Assembly: GCA_020061995.1 (NCBI GenBank)
Contig: JAGUXE010000205.1
Location: 1 to 12,126, forward strand
DNA: 12,126 bases
From: Ignavibacteriales bacterium
GTDB lineage: Bacteria > Bacteroidota > Ignavibacteria > Ignavibacteriales > Ignavibacteriaceae
Direction: 5' to 3'
Below, in pieces: positions 7,799-12,126 of this stretch (within the stretch, counting starts at the first letter, position 1; every line of letters begins with the position of its first letter). The translations under genes were made by a program, and so were the position numbers. The notes beneath the pieces were generated by a model that was not told the DNA's origin, did not search any database, and saw only the letters and a list, made by a program, of their open reading frames with translations.

Positions 7799-7806
7799 AA
7801 TGATTG

Positions 7807-7880
7807 TGGGCTCTATAGGATTCGAACCTATGACCTTCTGCACGTCAAGCAGACGCTCTAACCAACTGAGCTAAGAACCC
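7807..7880 (-). tRNA. tRNA-Val (anticodon GAC)
   Basis: A complete 74-nt cloverleaf: acceptor arms GGGTTCT/AGAGCCC (one G-U pair), D arm GCTC/GAGC, anticodon arm TCTGC/GCAGA with loop TTGACGT (anticodon GAC, reading GUC and GUU), T arm ATAGG/CCTAT with TTCGAAT, discriminator A. CCA is not encoded (the sequence continues CA), so CCA must be added after processing. Second of two tRNAs ahead of thrS. Confidence 0.96.
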
Positions 7881-7889
7881 ATCTAAAGC

Positions 7890-7944
7890 AAAATGTAGAA
7901 CACAAAATCAAGCTATGAAACTTTAATTTTACATTCTACACTTT
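7890..7944 (-). other. Long hairpin filling the tRNA-Leu/tRNA-Val spacer
   Basis: In the minus-strand transcript, 7944-7923 pairs with 7911-7890 over 22 continuous base pairs around an 11-nt loop (7912-7922). Five of the pairs are G-U. Each of these would be an A-C mismatch if the plus strand were transcribed, so the fold is specific to the tRNA transcript. It occupies nearly the whole 66-nt spacer (7881-7946). It is AU-rich and lacks a GC stem, so it does not look like a terminator. A role in precursor processing, for example as an RNase III site, is inferred. Confidence 0.65.
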
Positions 7945-7946
7945 CG

Positions 7947-8032
7947 TACCGAGAGCCGGAGTCGAACCGGCACGGGAAAAACTTCCCACAGGATTTTAAG
8001 TCCTGTGCGTCTACCAATTCCGCCATCCCGGC
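7947..8032 (-). tRNA. tRNA-Leu (anticodon TAA)
   Basis: An 86-nt class II tRNA with a long variable arm (GGGAAG-TTTTT-CCC region). Acceptor arms are GCCGGGA/TCTCGGT, with an unusual G1-U72 wobble; anticodon arm CAGGA/TCCTG with loop CTTAAAA (anticodon TAA, reading UUA and UUG); T arm GCCGG/CCGGC with TTCGACT; discriminator A73, as Leu identity requires. CCA is not encoded. First gene after the promoter at 8054-8085. Confidence 0.95.
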
Positions 8033-8053
8033 GAACACTCAAAAAATGAGATA

Positions 8054-8085
8054 CAAATATAAGCAGATTTTTTTCTTATAAGCAA
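8054..8085 (-). promoter_or_regulatory. Bacteroidota-type promoter for the tRNA genes
   Basis: On the minus strand, TTG (8085-8083), a 21-nt spacer, and TATATTTG (8061-8054). This is an exact match to the Bacteroidota -33/-7 consensus TTG...TAnnTTTG. It lies 21 nt ahead of the tRNA-Leu 5' end, leaving room for a short 5' leader. It is the only clear promoter I see for the tRNA-Leu/tRNA-Val/thrS block. Confidence 0.75.
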
Positions 8086-8130
8086 GAATTGTAAGATTTT
8101 TTTTAGTTCATTTTTAAACTAAGATCATAG

Positions 8131-8159
8131 AAAAATAAAGCCCGTTTTGAAACGGGCTT
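8131..8159 (-). terminator. Intrinsic terminator after the chaperone cluster
   Basis: Inverted repeat AAGCCCGTT (8159-8151) and AACGGGCTT (8146-8138) with a 4-nt loop, followed by TATTTTT (8137-8131). It begins 6 nt after the second hsp20 stop and separates the chaperone cluster from the tRNA promoter. Confidence 0.85.
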
Positions 8160-8165
8160 AAAACT

Positions 8166-8564
8166 TTAAAGAATTTGAATATCGCGTGGTTTTATCTTCT
8201 CATGTTTTGGAAGGATCAATCGGAGTTGTCCGTTTTGATATGAGGCGTTAATATTATCTTCATCAATCCAGTCAGAAAGATTAAATTTTCTGTAATAATT
8301 TCCGATTGAGATTTCTCTTAGGATATACTTTCTGTTTACCGCTTCATCAAAATTTATTAAACCAACAATTGTTAACTCGCGTTTATGAAGTTTAATTTTG
8401 ATATTTTCCTTCTCTACACCAGGCATATCTGCAATGAGAATATACTCTTCTAAGTTTTCGAATACATTAACAGATGGAGAAAAAACCGCTTCTTTTTCTA
8501 ATTTCTCCTCCCATGATTGTGTATTCATATTATCTACTTTTATAATTTCCTTGTTCTCTACCAT
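8166..8564 (-). CDS. Small heat-shock protein, Hsp20/alpha-crystallin family (downstream paralogue)
   Basis: The 132-residue product has an alpha-crystallin domain at about 29-121: SVNVFENLEEYILIADMPGV, KENIKIKLHKRELTIVG, the Y-x-R-x-F-like YRKFNLS element and NGQLRLILPK (111-120). It ends in a C-terminal IQI (129-131), the I-x-I motif that links oligomers. Such ATP-independent holdases bind unfolding proteins and pass them to DnaK. The N-terminal arm is short and acidic, unlike the other Hsp20 here, so the two are diverged paralogues rather than a recent duplicate. The ATG at 8564 follows an AGGAGA site, which favours it over the internal ATG at residue 13. It lies 113 nt after dnaK and is followed by a terminator. 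Confidence 0.93.
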   Translation of the reverse strand: MVENKEIIKVDNMNTQSWEEKLEKEAVFSPSVNVFENLEEYILIADMPGVEKENIKIKLHKRELTIVGLINFDEAVNRKYILREISIGNYYRKFNLSDWIDEDNINASYQNGQLRLILPKHEKIKPRDIQIL

Positions 8565-8619
8565 GACTAAATCTCCTTTTTTTTATTAGTAATTAGACAA
8601 ATCTTTTTTAATAAATCCA

Positions 8620-8654
8620 GGCATCCGCTCAATAAATTATTCAGTAAAGATGCC
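8620..8654 (-). other. Possible weak hairpin between dnaK and hsp20
   Basis: GGCATC (8654-8649) can pair with GATGCC (8625-8620) around a 23-nt AT-rich loop that may itself fold partly. The stem is short and there is no uninterrupted T tract right after it. It could slow decay or mark the dnaK mRNA 3' end, but it is not a convincing terminator. Confidence 0.3.
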
Positions 8655-8677
8655 CGTCCCTATTTTTAAGAAATTAA

Positions 8678-10621
8678 TTATTTTTTATCATCATCAACGA
8701 CTTCATAAGATGCATCTTGAACTTCTTTCTCCTTACCTGACCCGGAAGCGGAATTTGATTGCTGTTGCCCTGCTGCCGGATCCGGGTTTCCACCGGGCGC
8801 TTCGTTAGTACCAGGTTGTCCAGCTTGTGCGTATAGTGAAGAAGCTACTTCATTCCAGACTTTATTCATCGAATCAACCGCTGCTTTAATACTATCGGCA
8901 TTATTGATTGCCAGAGCGTCTTCAACTTTTTTCATTTCGGTTTCTAATCTTCCCTTCACTTCCGGAGTAACTTTATCACCAAGTTCTTCTAGTTGCTTTT
9001 TTGTTTGGAAGACTAAACTATCAGCCTGATTTCTCAAATCGATTAATTCTTTTTTCTTTTTATCTTCGGCCGCATGTTCTTGAGCATCGCGTTTCATCTT
9101 TTCAACTTCATCCGAGGAAAGCCCGCTCGAAGAAGTTATTCTTATACTTTGTTCTTTGTTTGTAGCTTTATCTTTCGCCATAACATGCATAATACCATTA
9201 GCATCAATATCAAAAGAGACTTCTATTTGAGGTACTCCACGTGGAGCAGGTGGAAATCCGTCAAGATGAAATCTTCCAAGCGTTCTATTATCGTTAGCCA
9301 TTGGTCTTTCACCTTGCAATACGTGAATCTCAACTGAAGGTTGATTATCAGCAGCAGTTGAAAAAATTTCACTCTTTTTTGTTGGAATCGTTGTGTTAGC
9401 TTGAATTAACACAGTCATAACACCACCGAGAGTTTCAATTCCAAGCGAAAGTGGAGTAACATCAAGAAGTAATACATCTTTCACTTCACCGGTTAGTACT
9501 GCACCTTGGATTGCTGCTCCTATGGCAACTACTTCATCCGGATTTACACCTTTGTGGGGCTCTTTTCCGAAAATGTTTTTCACAAGTTCCTGAACTTTTG
9601 GAATTCTTGTAGATCCACCCACAAGAATCACCTCATCTATTTGTGAAGCTGAAACACCAGCATCTTTAATAGCTCGTTCACACGGAATTCTTGTTTTTTC
9701 AATAAGATTATCAACAAGTTGTTCAAACTTTGCACGAGTTATTGCAATGTTTAAGTGTTTAGGTCCATCTTGATTTGCAGTTATAAATGGTAAATTCACG
9801 TCAGTTGAATTTGAGGAAGATAATTCAATTTTTGCTTTTTCTGCAGCTTCCTTCAATCTCTGAAGAGCCATCGGGTCTTTGCGTAAATCTACACTTTCTT
9901 GTTTGTAAAATTCATCTGCCAGAAAATCAATGATATTTTGATCGAAGTCATCACCGCCAAGGTGAGTATCACCATTAGTTGATTTAACTTCGAACACTCC
10001 TTCACCTATTTGAAGAATAGAAATATCAAATGTACCGCCACCAAGATCATAAACTGCAACGAGTTGTTCTTTATGTTTTTTATCGAGACCATAAGCAAGT
10101 GCAGCAGCAGTAGGTTCGTTGATGATTCTTCTTACTTTTAGACCGGCAATTTCTCCGGCGTCTTTAGTAGCTTGTCGTTGAGCATCATTGAAATAAGCAG
10201 GGACAGTAATAACTGCTTCTGTTACGTCTTGTCCTAGATATTCTTCAGCAGTTTTTTTCATTTTCTGCAAAGTCATCGCACTAATTTCAGGAGGCGAATA
10301 AGTCCTGTCATTAATATTAATTCTTGCAGAACCATTATCACCCGAAACTATTTCGTAAGGAACTTTTTTTATTTCATCCATTACTTCATTAAGATTTCTA
10401 CCCATAAACCTTTTAACCGAAGCGATCGTATGTTTTGGATTTGTAACTGCTTGACGTTTAGCAGGCTGTCCTACTAATCGTTCACCCGATTTAGTAAATG
10501 CTACAACAGACGGTGTTGTTCTGCCACCTTCTGAATTCGGAATAACAACAGGATCATTCCCTTCCATCACTGAGACGCAAGAGTTTGTAGTTCCTAAATC
10601 AATTCCAATTATTTTTCCCAT
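8678..10621 (-). CDS. dnaK: Molecular chaperone DnaK (Hsp70)
   Basis: A full-length, 647-residue Hsp70. The ATPase domain shows phosphate 1 DLGTTNS (8-14), [12 protein letters not shown] (168-179), DLGGGTFD (192-199) and VGGSTRIP (334-341). The conserved linker [13 protein letters not shown] (382-394) follows, then the substrate-binding beta domain (about 395-505), the helical lid (about 505-600) and a Gly/Gln/Asn-rich tail ending YEVVDDDKK. It folds proteins with DnaJ and GrpE, which are not encoded in this window. The ATG at 10621 follows AGGAG by 9 nt. It lies 52 nt downstream of one hsp20 and 113 nt upstream of another, all in one direction. A hairpin sits in the 52-nt gap. I see no CIRCE element (HrcA operator) in the gaps. 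Confidence 0.98.
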   Translation of the reverse strand: MGKIIGIDLGTTNSCVSVMEGNDPVVIPNSEGGRTTPSVVAFTKSGERLVGQPAKRQAVTNPKHTIASVKRFMGRNLNEVMDEIKKVPYEIVSGDNGSARININDRTYSPPEISAMTLQKMKKTAEEYLGQDVTEAVITVPAYFNDAQRQATKDAGEIAGLKVRRIINEPTAAALAYGLDKKHKEQLVAVYDLGGGTFDISILQIGEGVFEVKSTNGDTHLGGDDFDQNIIDFLADEFYKQESVDLRKDPMALQRLKEAAEKAKIELSSSNSTDVNLPFITANQDGPKHLNIAITRAKFEQLVDNLIEKTRIPCERAIKDAGVSASQIDEVILVGGSTRIPKVQELVKNIFGKEPHKGVNPDEVVAIGAAIQGAVLTGEVKDVLLLDVTPLSLGIETLGGVMTVLIQANTTIPTKKSEIFSTAADNQPSVEIHVLQGERPMANDNRTLGRFHLDGFPPAPRGVPQIEVSFDIDANGIMHVMAKDKATNKEQSIRITSSSGLSSDEVEKMKRDAQEHAAEDKKKKELIDLRNQADSLVFQTKKQLEELGDKVTPEVKGRLETEMKKVEDALAINNADSIKAAVDSMNKVWNEVASSLYAQAGQPGTNEAPGGNPDPAAGQQQSNSASGSGKEKEVQDASYEVVDDDKK

Positions 10622-10643
10622 TTTATTATTCTCCTATTAAGAA

Positions 10644-10660
10644 AGCGGCTGTTAGCCGCT
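10644..10660 (-). promoter_or_regulatory. GC-rich hairpin in the hsp20-dnaK gap
   Basis: AGCGGCT (10660-10654) and AGCCGCT (10650-10644) pair perfectly over 7 bp around a 3-nt loop; TTTCTTAAT follows (the stem-end T included). The T tract is weak, so this is either a leaky terminator or a stem protecting an mRNA end. It stands 22 nt before the dnaK start and could set the ratio of Hsp20 to DnaK. Confidence 0.5.
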
Positions 10661-10673
10661 GTTAGAAATTATG

Positions 10674-11123
10674 TTATTTAATCTCGATCATTTTTTCGAT
10701 ATTTCTGTCAACAGAGTATTTTGGAATAGCAATCAATAATACTCCATTTTCAAATTTTGCTTCTGTTTTTTCCACGTCAATATCAGAAGGTAATGTAAAG
10801 CTTCTTTTAAAACTTCCATATGTTCTTTCGGTATTGAAATAGTTCTTTTCTTTTACTTCTTCAGATCTTTTCTTTTCACCGGAAACAGTTAAAACATTAT
10901 CTTGCATTGATATTTTAATTTCATTCTTCGAAATCCCGGGGACTTCAACTTCAAAATATAGTTTGTTTTTATCTTCAGAAATATCAAATTTCGGATTAAA
11001 AACTGACGTATTATCAATTTGTAATCCTGTAAATTCATCTAACAAATTTTTGATTCCATCACCATAAAATTTTAGGTTTTTAACAGAATCAAAATTAACC
11101 GGTTCAAAATTTATAAATCGCAT
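10674..11123 (-). CDS. Small heat-shock protein, Hsp20/alpha-crystallin family (upstream paralogue)
   Basis: The 149-residue product carries a typical alpha-crystallin domain (about 42-138): FNPKFDISEDKNKLYFEVEV into PGI, NVLTVSGEKK (76-85), ERTYGSFKRSFTLP (99-112) and FENGVLLIAIPK (124-135). The C-terminal IEI (146-148) is the I-x-I oligomer motif. The N-terminal arm of about 40 residues is Phe-rich and likely binds clients. It is a cytoplasmic holdase working with DnaK, whose gene follows 52 nt downstream. The ATG at 11123 is preceded by an AGGAGA site. Its upstream region holds an inverted repeat with a sigma-54-like element. This copy is closer to the canonical bacterial class A/IbpA-like pattern than its partner downstream of dnaK. 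Confidence 0.95.
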   Translation of the reverse strand: MRFINFEPVNFDSVKNLKFYGDGIKNLLDEFTGLQIDNTSVFNPKFDISEDKNKLYFEVEVPGISKNEIKISMQDNVLTVSGEKKRSEEVKEKNYFNTERTYGSFKRSFTLPSDIDVEKTEAKFENGVLLIAIPKYSVDRNIEKMIEIK

Positions 11124-11168
11124 GGCATATTCTCCTTTTATTAGTATTTTTGTATCGTTACTTATTCA

Positions 11169-11204
11169 ACTTTGCACATGTATATACAACCATTGTGCCA
11201 AAGT
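11169..11204. promoter_or_regulatory. Imperfect inverted repeat with embedded palindrome, candidate operator
   Basis: ACTTTGCACA (11169-11178) and TGTGCCAAAGT (11194-11204) are inverted arms differing by one extra C, and a perfect palindrome TGTATATACA (11179-11188) lies between them. The minus strand of the right half reads TGGCACA-ATGG-TTGTA (11200-11185), which has the spacing of a sigma-54 promoter but GT in place of the -12 GC. The site is 46 nt upstream of the hsp20 start and 144 nt upstream of birA. Confidence 0.35.
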
Positions 11205-11301
11205 GGTAATTTTCACATAACATATTATTTTGTAATGGTTTATAGTGATTTTTTATATAATACTATGTTTTGCCACAAAGGCAGCATTAAACGTCATAAT
11301 G

Positions 11302-11349
11302 GCAATCATTTGACAAATCAGACAATTATTGACAAAAAAGAGCAATCAT
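11302..11349. repeat. Short direct repeats just upstream of birA
   Basis: GCAATCAT occurs at 11302-11309 and again at 11342-11349, where it overlaps the birA start. Between them GACAA recurs at 11312, 11321 and 11331, about one helical turn apart; two of these sit in TTGACAAA. In an AT-rich spacer this may be chance. No strong ribosome site other than AAAGAG is visible ahead of birA. Confidence 0.25.
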
Positions 11350-12126
11350 GGAAACAAACGTATTCACAATAGAAAAATTTGATATAAAACTTGACACAAA
11401 TTGGATTGGAAGAAATTTCCTCTTTATAGAAGAACTAGACTCAACAAACTCTTACTTACTTGATAAGAAAAATGAAATTTCAACCGATGGGACAGTATTA
11501 CTTGCTGAAAAACAGAACAAAGGACGAGGGCGATTTGATAGACAATGGTACAGCACAAAAGGGCAAAATCTTACTTTCTCTATTTTACTGACCAAAGTGG
11601 CTTCCTTCGGAAAGTCAATAAACTTAATAAATTTAGGTTCTTCTGTGGTAGTTGCACAAACGATTGAAAACCTTTTTCAATTAAGAACTGAATTAAAATG
11701 GCCTAACGATGTTTTAATAAACGGGAAGAAAATTTCCGGAATTTTACTTGAATCAGTTTCTTCGGGAAGTAAAATTTCCAAGTTAGTTATTGGAATTGGT
11801 TTGAATGTTAATCAGACAATATTTCAGGGACAATACAATATCCAACCAACTTCATTAAAACATGAGTCCGGACAATTTGTTGAACGCGAAAAATTGCTTG
11901 CTGATTTGTTGAATAATTTTGAAGATATGTTATATAAGCTAAAATCAGATCCGGATTCCATATTGAAAGAATGGCGAAAGAGCTGCAAGTTAATTGGTGA
12001 GAAAATTTCCGTCACACAACTGGAAAATACAAAACATGGGATATTTGAAGACATTGACGATCATGGATATTTGCTTTTAAGAAATAAAGATGGGATAGAA
12101 AAGATAAGTTTCGGTGAAGTGAGTAT
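11348..12126 (+). CDS. birA: Biotin-[acetyl-CoA carboxylase] ligase (cut at right window edge)
   Basis: The 259 codons present match the biotin protein ligase catalytic family: DSTN (31-34), the biotinyl-AMP loop GRGR (59-62), KWPND (117-121), KKISGILLE (127-135) and GIGLNVN (149-155), then the start of the small C-terminal domain ending SFGEVS at the window edge. It activates biotin with ATP and attaches it to the biotin carboxyl carrier of acetyl-CoA carboxylase. There is no N-terminal helix-turn-helix, so it is a ligase-only form that should not bind DNA itself. Only a few C-terminal residues are likely missing. The ATG at 11348 is used; the ribosome site is weak (AAAGAG). It is the only gene here on the plus strand and is divergent from hsp20. 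Confidence 0.95.
   Translation, partial: METNVFTIEKFDIKLDTNWIGRNFLFIEELDSTNSYLLDKKNEISTDGTVLLAEKQNKGRGRFDRQWYSTKGQNLTFSILLTKVASFGKSINLINLGSSVVVAQTIENLFQLRTELKWPNDVLINGKKISGILLESVSSGSKISKLVIGIGLNVNQTIFQGQYNIQPTSLKHESGQFVEREKLLADLLNNFEDMLYKLKSDPDSILKEWRKSCKLIGEKISVTQLENTKHGIFEDIDDHGYLLLRNKDGIEKISFGEVS

Noticed and set aside
7760..7843. A 28-residue N-terminal extension of thrS from a GTG at 7843
   Set aside because: It would run through part of tRNA-Val and the terminator; its VIGSNPIEPT stretch is a translated tRNA. The ATG at 7759 gives the normal TGS-domain start.
7608..7874. A plus-strand ORF of 88 residues across the thrS start and tRNA-Val
   Set aside because: Its end (GSIGFEPMTFCTSSRRSNQL) is the well-known false protein made by reading a tRNA gene.
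8565..8677. A separate Bacteroidota-type promoter for the second hsp20
   Set aside because: AAGATTTG resembles the -7 box but lacks the leading T, and the nearest TTG is 24 nt away.
10622..11347. CIRCE (HrcA operator) in the chaperone upstream regions
   Set aside because: No TTAGCACTC-N9-GAGTGCTAA match was found; the inverted repeat at 11169-11204 has a different sequence.
1..12126. CRISPR array, insertion sequence, prophage or defence genes
   Set aside because: No repeat-spacer pattern, transposase, integrase or terminal repeats were seen; every sizeable ORF is a housekeeping gene or its shadow.

Overview
This AT-rich window is a housekeeping stretch of a bacterial chromosome. All but one of the genes lie on the minus strand. 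I see no mobile element, CRISPR array, prophage or defence locus. The likely host is a member of the Bacteroidota/Chlorobiota/Ignavibacteriota group. Three things support this: a clear Bacteroidota-type promoter (TTG, 21-bp spacer, TATATTTG) ahead of the tRNA genes; the chain thrS-infC-rpmI-rplT-pheS-pheT followed by zapA and rny; and a PheS with a CxxC/CxxC insertion. This placement is inferred from sequence features, not from any search.

From right to left, which is the direction of minus-strand transcription: birA (plus strand, cut at the right edge) diverges from an hsp20-dnaK-hsp20 chaperone cluster across a 224-bp intergenic region that holds an imperfect inverted repeat. The cluster ends in a strong intrinsic terminator. 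Next comes the Bacteroidota-type promoter, tRNA-Leu(UAA), a spacer that folds into a long hairpin, tRNA-Val(GAC), a second intrinsic terminator, and then the translation block thrS, infC, rpmI and rplT. A 12-bp terminator hairpin separates rplT from pheS-pheT. After pheT come a short coiled-coil ORF with a TTG start, zapA, a structured RNA that fits 6S RNA (ssrS), and the N-terminal part of rny (RNase Y), cut at the left edge.

The genes act in translation (two aminoacyl-tRNA synthetases, two tRNAs, IF3, L35, L20), protein folding (DnaK and two small heat-shock proteins), Z-ring assembly (ZapA, perhaps its coiled-coil neighbour), RNA polymerase control (6S RNA), RNA decay (RNase Y) and biotin transfer (BirA). 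I found no convincing unknown system. The points most worth a second look are the AUU start of infC, the 22-bp wobble-rich hairpin that fills the tRNA spacer, the terminator just ahead of thrS, the zapA-6S-rny arrangement with the coiled-coil ORF, and the inverted repeat with a sigma-54-like element upstream of hsp20.
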